A stretch of DNA of 5,628 bases from positions 1 to 5,628 of the forward strand of contig JANQGB010000464.1 in assembly GCA_028277545.1 (NCBI GenBank), given 5' to 3'. Below are positions 1 through 5,625 of this stretch, piece by piece. This stretch comes from Phycisphaerae bacterium. Its GTDB lineage: Bacteria > Planctomycetota > Phycisphaerae > UBA1845. Position numbers and translations under genes: made by a program. Under the pieces are notes generated by a model, which did not search any database, was not told the origin of the DNA, and saw nothing but the letters and a program-made list of their open reading frames with translations. Every line of letters begins with the position of its first letter. Position 1 is the stretch's first letter.

Positions 1-1130
1 ACGGCCTGGACCTGGCCCGGAGCGAGATTGCGTCATCGGGCCGGGTAATCGTGGTCGAGGGTTATACGGACTGTATCGCTTGCAGCCAGGCCGGCTTCAC
101 CGCTACGGTGGCGACGCTCGGCACGGCCATGACGGACGCCCACGTAAATCTGCTGCGGCGTTATGGGCGGGAAATTGTCCTGGTTTTTGACTCGGACTCA
201 GCCGGTAACGCGGCGGCCGAAAGGGCTCTGGCGGTGGCTTTACGGCACGGATTATCGGTCCGTCTGGCGTTCGTGCCCCAAGGCAAGGACCCCGCAGAAT
301 CGTTGCAAACCGCCGGGCCGGAAGCATTTGCATCGATGTTGAACTCGGCCGCCGACGCGCTACCATTTGTTTGGGAGAGAACGCTGGGCCGCTTCGGAGA
401 GCAGGACGGGGACGCCGGTCGGCGGCAAGCGGTGCTCGAGTTTGTGGGGCTGGTGGCAGGATTGGTCCGGGCCGGATCGGTGGATGCCATCCAGAAGGGG
501 TTGATAGCTAACCAGGTGGCCAAGCTGCTGAATCTGCGCAGCGAGCAGGTGCACGACCTGCTCGAGGGGGCGGGGCAGCAGCGGCGGCGAGGCTCCCAGG
601 CGGCGGTTGCTGCGCCGCCGGAGAGTATCGAGCCGGCCGCCGCCCGGACGGCGGAGCAGGCGGCGTTAACCAGCATCCTTGAGGTGCTGCTGAACGAGCC
701 GGCTCTGTACGGATTGCTGGAGGGGCGGTTTGATCCCCGGCGATTCGCCGACCCGGTTTTGTGCAGGATCGGGAGCGTTGTTGCGGAAATGGCCGATCGG
801 CTGGGCGAGTTCGCCCTGGTCGAGGTGTTGGACTGCCTGTCCGACTCTGCCGAGGCCCAACGCGTAACGGAGCTGTTCCTGCGGGGAGAGAAGCGAGGCA
901 ACCTGGAGGAAACTCTACGCGGAGCAGCCGAATGCCTGGTTCAGGTAACCGCGGTGCGTGAGGCTGCCCGTCTGGCAAGCGAACTGCAAGGCGAAACGAA
1001 CGACCGTGCGGAGGGCACCGAAGAGGATGCGATCTCTGCCCGGCTGGCAATGATTCATAGAACGTCGCACGACTGCAGCCACTTCGCGCCTCGCGGCAAA
1101 CTGAGCGTGGCGCGTGAGGTCGGCCGATAG
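1..1130 (+). CDS. dnaG: DNA primase DnaG, C-terminal part (5' end outside the window)
   Basis: DnaG makes the short RNA primers for lagging-strand and restart replication in the cytoplasm and binds the DnaB helicase through its C-terminal domain. The frame is open from base 3, so the GTG at 51 is an internal valine codon and not the start; 375 codons plus stop are visible. Numbering from the codon at 3, the TOPRIM domain is clear: VVEGYTD with the catalytic Glu at about residue 19, an ATLGTA motif around 37-42, and DSDSAG with metal-binding Asp residues at about 63 and 65, followed by GKDPAE at about 94. Residues about 190-215 form an Arg/Ala/Pro-rich linker, after which a helical domain (about 213-320) sits where the DnaB-interacting domain lies. 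The N-terminal zinc-binding and RNA-polymerase domains must lie upstream. Compared with E. coli DnaG the visible tail is slightly longer, so the whole protein is probably about 620 residues. The TOPRIM identification is secure; the helicase-binding domain is assigned mainly by position. rpoD follows 47 nt downstream on the same strand. Confidence 0.96.
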   Translation, partial: GLDLARSEIASSGRVIVVEGYTDCIACSQAGFTATVATLGTAMTDAHVNLLRRYGREIVLVFDSDSAGNAAAERALAVALRHGLSVRLAFVPQGKDPAESLQTAGPEAFASMLNSAADALPFVWERTLGRFGEQDGDAGRRQAVLEFVGLVAGLVRAGSVDAIQKGLIANQVAKLLNLRSEQVHDLLEGAGQQRRRGSQAAVAAPPESIEPAAARTAEQAALTSILEVLLNEPALYGLLEGRFDPRRFADPVLCRIGSVVAEMADRLGEFALVEVLDCLSDSAEAQRVTELFLRGEKRGNLEETLRGAAECLVQVTAVREAARLASELQGETNDRAEGTEEDAISARLAMIHRTSHDCSHFAPRGKLSVAREVGR

Positions 1131-1136
1131 CCTCGG

Positions 1137-1159
1137 CCCGGCCGCGTGGATAGGCCGGG
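1137..1159 (+). other. GC-rich hairpin in the dnaG-rpoD gap
   Basis: CCCGGCC (1137-1143) and GGCCGGG (1153-1159) form a perfect 7-bp stem with a 9-nt loop. It begins 7 nt after the dnaG stop and ends 8 nt before the rpoD Shine-Dalgarno. No T-run follows, so it does not look like an intrinsic terminator. A stem here could stabilise or separate the dnaG and rpoD parts of a shared message (in E. coli this junction is an mRNA processing site), but that role is inference. Confidence 0.4.
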
Positions 1160-1167
1160 TGAGCGAT

Positions 1168-1171
1168 GGAG
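1168..1171 (+). promoter_or_regulatory. Shine-Dalgarno deciding the rpoD start
   Basis: GGAG at 1168-1171 lies 6 nt before the ATG at 1178, an ideal spacing. The alternative in-frame ATG at 1166 has only GGTGAG at 1158-1163, 2 nt away, which is too close. The Shine-Dalgarno would itself lie inside the longer reading (MEKR...), so the shorter start at 1178 is preferred. Confidence 0.65.
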
Positions 1172-1177
1172 AAGAGG

Positions 1178-2917
1178 ATGACCGAAGTACAAGTGCTGGC
1201 AACAGCGCAGAGCCACGAGCAGATTGATCCGATCGAGGCCTCGCTGAATTTCCTGCTCGAAAACGGCAAGAAACGCGGCTACGTCACCTGGGAGCAGATG
1301 AACGAGGTGCTCCCTGATGACGCCATCTCGCCGGACAAGCTCGAGTTGATCATGATGCGCCTGGATGAGGCGGGCGTGGACATGCTCGACGAGGCCGAGG
1401 CGGACCGTGTGGAAGCCAAGCGCAAGGCCAAGAAGGGCAGCAAGGCCGCCGGCAAGGGCGACGCCGACCAGGGCGAAGATGACGCCAAGGAGGCCGAGGC
1501 GGTGGCCGAACCCAGCGTGCGCCGCATCGACGACCCCGTGCGCATGTACCTCACCCAGATGGGCGAGATTCCCCTGCTGACCCGGTCGGAGGAGATCCGG
1601 CTGGCCAAGAAAATCGAACTGACCCGCATGGCCTTCCGGCAGAAGGTACTGGAGAGTGACTACTGTGCCGGCCAGGCGGTTGAGATTCTCCAGCAGGTGT
1701 CTGACGGGCTGCTGCCCTTCGACCGGACCATGAAGATCTCGACGTCCGAGTACGCCGCCAAGCAGACTATCCTGGCCCGCTTGCCGGGCAACCTGGCTAC
1801 GGTTGTCAAGATGCTCGAACGCAACCAGGAGGAGTACGACAAGCTGCACGCCGGCCGGGTGTCGGCCGCCACCCGCCAGCAGTTGACCCGCAGCATGAGC
1901 CAACGCCGGCGGAAGGTGTCCAAGCTGCTGGAGGAACTCTCGCTGCGCACCTCGCGCATCCAGCCGCTGATGAAGAAGCTGGTTTCGCTGAACCGCAAGC
2001 TGAGACAGTTGGAGCGCACCCTGGGCGACGAATCGCGCCTGCGTCACCTGCCGGCCGACGACGTCGATGCCCTCAACGAGGAGCACACCGGTATCGGCCG
2101 CCTGGTTCTCGAGGACGCCAAGTCACTAACCGAGCGTCTCAAGACCATCCGGCGCGTCTTTGGTGAGTATGAGGACGCCAAGCGCAAGCTCTCCGGCGGC
2201 AACCTGCGGCTGGTGGTGTCGATTGCCAAGAAGTACCGCAACCGCGGGCTGAGCTTCCTGGACATCATCCAGGAGGGTAACACGGGCCTCATGCGGGCGG
2301 TCGACAAGTACGAGTACAAGCGCGGCTACAAGTTCAGCACCTATGCCACCTGGTGGATTCGCCAGGCCATCACGCGAGCCATCGCCGATCACGCCCGGAC
2401 CATTCGTATTCCGGTGCACATGATCGAGACCATGAGCCGCTTGCGCAATATCAGCAAGCAACTGCTTCAGGAACTGGGGCGTGAGCCGACCATCGACGAG
2501 ATCGCCCGGCGGGCCAAGATGCCGGTTGGCGAGGCGCGGCGCGTGCTGAAGATATCCAGGCATCCCATTTCGCTCGACCGCCCGGTAGGCGAGAGCGAGG
2601 ATTCCTACTTCGGCGATTTCATCGAAGACGACCGGGCCGAGTCGCCGGTCAGTTCCGCTGGTTCCGAGATGCTCAAGGACCGCATCGAAGAGGTGCTCAA
2701 GACGCTCACCTATCGTGAGCGTGAGATCATCAAGCTCCGATACGGCATTGGCGACGGCTACACCTACACCCTTGAAGAGGTCGGCAAGATCTTCAACGTC
2801 ACCCGCGAGCGTGTGCGGCAGGTCGAGGCCAAGGCCATCCGCAAGCTGCAGCACCCGGTTCGCTCCCGCAAGCTGGAGGGTTTCCTGGAGACACTCTCGC
2901 CCAATCCGACCAGTTAG
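1178..2917 (+). CDS. rpoD: Primary (housekeeping) sigma-70 factor RpoD/SigA
   Basis: This is the primary sigma subunit of RNA polymerase; it recognises -35/-10 promoters and melts DNA at the start site. From the ATG at 1178 it has 579 residues (583 from 1166). Region 1.1 is recognisable at about 15-75 (IDPIEASLNFLLENGKKRGYV). An acidic/Lys-rich linker follows, then region 1.2 from about 118 (DDPVRMYLTQMGEIPLL). A non-conserved spacer of roughly 190 residues, highly charged and helical, precedes region 2 from about 334 (KLSGGNLRLVVSIAKKY). The -10 reading helix is intact: YATWWIRQAIT starts at 389, with Trp392/393, Gln396 and Thr399 matching E. coli positions. Region 3 includes LGREPTIDEIA, and the region 3.2 finger is SEDSYFGDFIEDD. 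Region 4 starts near 504, with the -35 helix-turn-helix at TLEEVGKIF to VTRERVRQVEAKAIRKL. Region 1.1 plus all core regions argue for the essential primary sigma and not an alternative one. The spacer resembles planctomycete RpoD as I remember it. Probably co-transcribed with dnaG; any internal promoter would lie within dnaG. Confidence 0.97.
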   Translation: MTEVQVLATAQSHEQIDPIEASLNFLLENGKKRGYVTWEQMNEVLPDDAISPDKLELIMMRLDEAGVDMLDEAEADRVEAKRKAKKGSKAAGKGDADQGEDDAKEAEAVAEPSVRRIDDPVRMYLTQMGEIPLLTRSEEIRLAKKIELTRMAFRQKVLESDYCAGQAVEILQQVSDGLLPFDRTMKISTSEYAAKQTILARLPGNLATVVKMLERNQEEYDKLHAGRVSAATRQQLTRSMSQRRRKVSKLLEELSLRTSRIQPLMKKLVSLNRKLRQLERTLGDESRLRHLPADDVDALNEEHTGIGRLVLEDAKSLTERLKTIRRVFGEYEDAKRKLSGGNLRLVVSIAKKYRNRGLSFLDIIQEGNTGLMRAVDKYEYKRGYKFSTYATWWIRQAITRAIADHARTIRIPVHMIETMSRLRNISKQLLQELGREPTIDEIARRAKMPVGEARRVLKISRHPISLDRPVGESEDSYFGDFIEDDRAESPVSSAGSEMLKDRIEEVLKTLTYREREIIKLRYGIGDGYTYTLEEVGKIFNVTRERVRQVEAKAIRKLQHPVRSRKLEGFLETLSPNPTS

Positions 2918-2971
2918 GCGCGTTGATAGGTTAAGTGCACTTTGGATCCGGTGATGTCCGATCAAGCTCCA

Positions 2972-3003
2972 GGACAGCGCCATCTGGCGCGGTGCGCCTG
3001 TCC
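2972..3003 (+). other. Two-part hairpin downstream of rpoD
   Basis: GGACAG (2972-2977) pairs with CTGTCC (2998-3003). Inside it CGCC (2978-2981) pairs with GGCG (2986-2989) around an ATCT loop, leaving an 8-nt bulge on the 3' side. It lies 54 nt past the rpoD stop, a plausible place for a transcript end or stabilising stem. There is no T-run after it, so an intrinsic-terminator call is not justified. Confidence 0.25.
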
Positions 3004-3248
3004 CGAGGCACTGGGCCTTGATGCCGCGCATTATGCGCAGCAGTGACGAGCCGAACAGGAACTACGCCAGGGCTGACGGCCGAATCAACAAGGTCTCTGT
3101 GCGCTCGATGACCGTGCCTGTTCCGGACACTGCCGCTTGCCGGTAGAGCGGTTATGCACCTTGGGATCTGCGAGACCACAAGAGCCCGAGTGCGTTCGAG
3201 CGTTTGACCCAGCGGACGCGCTATCGCCCGGAGGGCGGACGTTCGTTG

Positions 3249-3268
3249 CCAGGGACTTGAGTCCCTGG
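3249..3268. repeat. Left palindrome core of the composite element
   Basis: CCAGGGACT (3249-3257) and AGTCCCTGG (3260-3268) are perfect 9-bp arms around TG. It is the homologue, in opposite orientation, of the palindrome at 3356-3376. Confidence 0.7.
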
Positions 3269-3289
3269 GAGGCTGGTACCCTCCTCTGT

Positions 3290-3331
3290 TCTTCCGCCCG
3301 GAGGGCGGACGTGCGCCCTCCGGGCGGAAGA
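3290..3331. repeat. Perfect 18-bp inverted repeat at the centre of the composite element
   Basis: Arms 3290-3307 and 3314-3331 are exact reverse complements (starting TCTTCCGCCCGGAGG), separated by a 6-nt loop GACGTG. The left arm and loop also repeat directly: CGCCCGGAGGGCGGACGT occurs at 3225-3242 and again at 3295-3312. It would form a very stable hairpin in DNA or RNA. No T-run follows on either strand, so it is not a standard terminator. Confidence 0.8.
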
Positions 3332-3355
3332 TGAGAATTGGAGTTCTGCCCTTGT

Positions 3356-3376
3356 CCAGGGGCTGGAAGCCCCTGG
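3356..3376. repeat. Right palindrome core of the composite element
   Basis: CCAGGGGCT (3356-3364) and AGCCCCTGG (3368-3376) are perfect 9-bp arms around GGA. Relative to the left core, the stem carries a paired A-to-G/T-to-C change that keeps base pairing. Confidence 0.7.
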
Positions 3377-3929
3377 CTACAAGCGTTCGCCCCCCGGGCG
3401 AGGCCTGTGCAACGCCGTTACCTGTGCCGGAGTCCGGATGCGGTAGCCAGCGTGCCGGATGGGTAGGGCGGCCGTCCGCGTGCCAAGAACGAAATGCCAC
3501 CAAGTCAGACACTTGCACAGGCGCGGCCACCACTTCCGCCGCGGTGACCCGCCGGTACCAGCTTCACCGGACGCTTCTTGCAGTGCTCGACGGTTTTCCG
3601 GTTCTCGTCATCTGCAGGGACGACACGTCGGCGACTCCTCGGCACCGCCGCCTGGCGCGGCACTGGTATCTCGAAGACTGGTAGCAGTCATCGCATCGGC
3701 TGATCAGGGGGCAGCGCAGGCCACCGGCTCAGACAGGGAGAATCTCCCGGTACGCCAGGCAGCAACAGTCGACCAGTCGACCTTCCGCCGTCTTGACAGA
3801 CGTGACCTGCTTGAGGACCATGGGGCCCGGCGTGATCAACGGGCCGATCCACGCCGCCGGGATGGGCGTCAGGGGGCTCGTCCATTTCGCTCCGCAACAT
3901 TTCACGAGAAGCGAGTGCCCTCACATCTT

Positions 3930-3936
3930 GAGGTGA
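3930..3936 (+). promoter_or_regulatory. Shine-Dalgarno of the aldehyde dehydrogenase gene
   Basis: GAGGTGA ends 3 nt before the ATG at 3940; its GAGG core is 6 nt away. This is a strong anti-16S match and supports 3940 as the start. Confidence 0.7.
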
Positions 3937-3939
3937 ACC

Positions 3940-5418
3940 ATGGCAACCGCGCCAACCATCCGTCCGCCGTCCGTCCGGCAGACCCGCAACCTGGTAAACG
4001 GGGAGTGGTGTGAGTCTCACACCGGCAAGTCGTTCGACGCCATCAATCCGGCCACCGGCGAATCCATCGCCGCGGTATGTGACAGCGACCATCATGACAT
4101 CGACAGCGCCGTCTCCGCGGCACGCAGGGCGCTGGAGGTCGGCCCCTGGTCGAGGATGAGCGCCCGCGATCGCGGTAAGCTGATGTTTACGCTGGCTGAA
4201 CTGATCGAAGCCAACGCCGAAGAGCTGGCCGGGCTGGAGGTGCTCAACAACGGCAAGCCGGTCAGCGAGGTCATGGCGGCCGACGTTCCGCTGGTCATCG
4301 AGACGATCCGCTACTACGCCGGCTGGGCCGACAAGCTGACCGGCGAGACCATCCCGGTGGATGACAAGATGGGGCAGTTCCTGTGCTACACGCGGCGCGA
4401 GCCGGTCGGCGTGTGCGGGCAGATCATTCCCTGGAACTTCCCCATGCTGATGACCGCCTGGAAGTGGGGCCCGGCCCTGGCCTGCGGCAACACCCTGGTG
4501 CTCAAGCCGGCAGAGCAGACGCCGCTGACGGCCTTGCGGCTGGGCGAGCTGGCCAGCGAGGCGGGCTTCCCGCCGGGCGTGATCAACATCGTCAACGGGT
4601 TCGGCGAGACAGCAGGCGACGCCCTGGTCAAGCACGCCGACGTGGACAAGATCGCCTTCACCGGGGAGTACAAGACCGCCCAGATCATAATGGCCAACGC
4701 CGCCCCCACGCTCAAGCGGCTGACCTTCGAGTTGGGTGGCAAGAGCCCCAACGTCGTCTTTGCGGATGCCGACATCGAGCAGGCCGTCAACGGGGCCATG
4801 ACCGGCATCTTCTTCAATCAGGGCGAGGTATGCTGTGCCGGATCGCGGCTGTTTGTCGAGCGCGGGGCCCACGATGACTTCGTCGATGCCTTCAAGGACC
4901 GGGCTCAAAAGCGCAAACTGGGCGACCCCTTCAGCCCGGAGACCGAGCAGGGTGCCCAGGTCTCGCAGGAGCAGTTCGAGCGCATCATGGGCTACATCAA
5001 CACCGGCAAGCAGGAGGGGGCCAGGTGTGTCACCGGGGGTGAGCGGTTCGGCGACAAGGGCTTCTTCGTCAAGCCGACCATCTTCACCGGCGTCAAGAAC
5101 GACATGCGGATTGCCCAGGAGGAGATCTTCGGGCCGGTGGTGACGGTGTTGCCGTTCGAGGACACCACTCAGGTGGTCGAACAGGCCAACGAGACGATGT
5201 TCGGGCTGGCGGCGGCGGTGTGGACCCGCGACATCTCCAAGGCCCTCAACTTCGCCAATACGGTCCGGGCCGGCACGGTGTGGGTGAACTGCTACAACAC
5301 CTTCGATCCGGCCGCCCCGTTCGGCGGGTACAAGTTCTCAGGCCACGGGCGGGAGAATGGGCGCGAGGCGCTTAACGCCTATAGCGAAGTCAAGACGGTG
5401 TGGATGAACCTCGATTAG
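3940..5418 (+). CDS. NAD(P)-dependent aldehyde dehydrogenase (ALDH1/2-type)
   Basis: It oxidises an aldehyde to the carboxylate in the cytosol with NAD+ or NADP+; the substrate cannot be read from the sequence. The 492-residue length is typical of the tetrameric/dimeric ALDH superfamily. Seen in order: N-terminal FDAINPATGE (32-41); IIPWNFPML (162-170) with the oxyanion Asn166; KPAEQTP (189-195) with the cofactor-binding Lys189; FELGGKSPN (263-271) with the general base Glu264; NQGEVCCAGSR (293-303) with the catalytic Cys298; EEIFGPV (394-400) with the NAD-ribose-binding Glu395; and C-terminal PFGGYKFSGHGRENG (460-474). All catalytic residues are present, so the enzyme should be active. One oddity: the loop after beta-strand F240-T-G reads EYKTAQ, where most relatives have STEVGR or similar, at the NAD pyrophosphate site. 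The gene has its own Shine-Dalgarno and is followed by a strong terminator, so it looks monocistronic. The start fits, with no signal peptide. Alternatives such as betaine-aldehyde or phenylacetaldehyde dehydrogenase cannot be separated here. Confidence 0.96.
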   Translation: MATAPTIRPPSVRQTRNLVNGEWCESHTGKSFDAINPATGESIAAVCDSDHHDIDSAVSAARRALEVGPWSRMSARDRGKLMFTLAELIEANAEELAGLEVLNNGKPVSEVMAADVPLVIETIRYYAGWADKLTGETIPVDDKMGQFLCYTRREPVGVCGQIIPWNFPMLMTAWKWGPALACGNTLVLKPAEQTPLTALRLGELASEAGFPPGVINIVNGFGETAGDALVKHADVDKIAFTGEYKTAQIIMANAAPTLKRLTFELGGKSPNVVFADADIEQAVNGAMTGIFFNQGEVCCAGSRLFVERGAHDDFVDAFKDRAQKRKLGDPFSPETEQGAQVSQEQFERIMGYINTGKQEGARCVTGGERFGDKGFFVKPTIFTGVKNDMRIAQEEIFGPVVTVLPFEDTTQVVEQANETMFGLAAAVWTRDISKALNFANTVRAGTVWVNCYNTFDPAAPFGGYKFSGHGRENGREALNAYSEVKTVWMNLD

Positions 5419-5450
5419 GCGGCGGGTGGCCACTTAGAGCCCACCGCGGC

Positions 5451-5472
5451 GCCTGGCTTGACCGTGCCAGGC
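5451..5472 (+). repeat. 7-bp inverted repeat after the aldehyde dehydrogenase
   Basis: GCCTGGC (5451-5457) and GCCAGGC (5466-5472) form a perfect stem with an 8-nt loop, 32 nt past the stop codon. The right arm with two more bases (GCCAGGCAG, 5466-5474) recurs at 5508-5516, directly before the terminator stem, so the left arm has two possible partners. Confidence 0.45.
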
Positions 5473-5516
5473 AGGTCCGCTGGTTGGATCCGATGTGACA
5501 ATTCAGAGCCAGGCAG

Positions 5517-5566
5517 CGGCTGGTGCGCGTCCCGCGTAATCGGGAGGCGTGCCGGCCGTTTTTTTT
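5517..5566 (+). terminator. Intrinsic terminator of the aldehyde dehydrogenase gene
   Basis: Bases 5517-5534 pair with 5541-5558 over 18 positions: 14 Watson-Crick pairs, three G-T wobbles and one G-G mismatch (5529/5546), with a 6-nt loop CGTAAT. Eight T residues (5559-5566) follow directly. This is the textbook Rho-independent layout on the plus strand, about 100 nt after the stop codon, and it separates this gene from whatever follows. Confidence 0.92.
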
Positions 5567-5620
5567 GTTGCACCGCCCGGGTGTCAAGTGCGTACATTAG
5601 TTGGTGAGGCACGATTGTCG

Positions 5621-5625
5621 AGGAG
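5621..5625 (+). promoter_or_regulatory. Probable Shine-Dalgarno of a gene starting beyond the right edge
   Basis: AGGAG sits 4-8 nt from the window end, about 55 nt after the terminator T-run. No start codon is visible yet. If a start codon lies within the next few bases, 5567-5620 would be its short leader or promoter region. TACATT (5593-5598) resembles a -10 box at four of six positions, but no good -35 is placed upstream. Confidence 0.35.

Larger units (their letters stand above)
3225..3400. repeat. Composite palindromic (REP/BIME-like) inverted element
   Basis: Two diverged copies of one roughly 85-90-bp unit face each other. Left unit, read on plus: CGCCCGGAGGGCG (3225-3237), then a palindrome core CCAGGGACT-TG-AGTCCCTGG (3249-3268), a 22-nt variable spacer, and CTTCCGCCCGGAGGGCG (3291-3307). 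Right unit, read on minus from 3400: CGCCCGGGGGGCG, then core CCAGGGGCT-TCC-AGCCCCTGG (3376 to 3356), a 24-nt variable spacer, and the same CTTCCGCCCGGAGGGCG (3330 to 3314). The outer 24-nt segments (3225-3248 against the complement of 3377-3400) match at 19 positions. The cores differ mainly by compensatory changes that keep the pairing, which suggests selection for, or spread of, a folded form. Such doublets resemble REP/BIME elements mobilised in trans by RAYT (IS200-like) transposases; no transposase is in the window. The family name is inference; the inverted-repeat geometry is seen directly. Confidence 0.75.
2918..3939. other. Gene-free interval of about 1 kb
   Basis: No convincing coding sequence is visible on either strand. 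Open frames exist (for example minus 2931-3533, plus 3331-3684, plus 3459-4013), but their translations are Arg/Pro/Ser-rich and show no family motif. They run through palindromic repeats or into the aldehyde dehydrogenase gene in the wrong frame, and the two plus ones overlap each other. Visible structure consists of a weak hairpin after rpoD, a composite inverted repeat at 3225-3400, small palindromes such as 3026-3038 (GCGCAT-T-ATGCGC), 3427-3437 (CCGGA-G-TCCGG) and 3736-3748 (GGGAGA-A-TCTCCC), and an 8-bp tandem duplication CAGTCGAC at 3766-3781. No tRNA cloverleaf was seen. The promoter of the aldehyde dehydrogenase should lie in the right part, but I cannot place it with confidence. Confidence 0.7.

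Noticed and set aside
51..53. GTG as the start of dnaG
   Set aside because: The frame is open upstream to base 3 and the codon lies inside the TOPRIM motif (VIVVEGYTD); a real DnaG needs about 250 more residues upstream.
1055..2086. 343-codon minus-strand open frame antisense to rpoD
   Set aside because: It is an antisense shadow of conserved sigma-factor sequence; the Gly/Leu/His-rich translation is typical of such shadows.
2931..3533. 200-codon minus-strand open frame across the repeat element
   Set aside because: It runs through both palindromic units, so its peptide is a by-product of the repeats. It is Arg/Pro-rich with no family motif, and high GC makes long chance frames common on both strands.
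3766..3781. Tandem CAGTCGAC x2 as an iteron or operator
   Set aside because: Only two 8-bp copies and no further array or associated regulator; most likely a small slippage duplication.
3793..3821. TTGACA (3793-3798) as a promoter for the aldehyde dehydrogenase
   Set aside because: The -35 hexamer is perfect, but the site at 17-nt spacing reads GACCAT, only three of six matches to a -10 box; a hexamer alone is not enough.
3878..3916. Interleaved short complementary segments (CTCGT/ACGAG and TCGCT/AGCGA) suggesting a pseudoknot before the aldehyde dehydrogenase
   Set aside because: Stems are only 5 bp and occur in GC-rich sequence where chance matches of this length are frequent; no supporting conservation can be seen.
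3459..4013. 184-codon plus-strand open frame before the aldehyde dehydrogenase
   Set aside because: It overlaps the well-supported aldehyde dehydrogenase start in another frame, has low-complexity Arg-rich composition, and shows no recognisable domain.
3688..4908. 406-codon minus-strand open frame antisense to the aldehyde dehydrogenase
   Set aside because: It mirrors the high-GC third-position bias of the real gene on the other strand; the translation has no known motif and the plus-strand gene has every catalytic residue.
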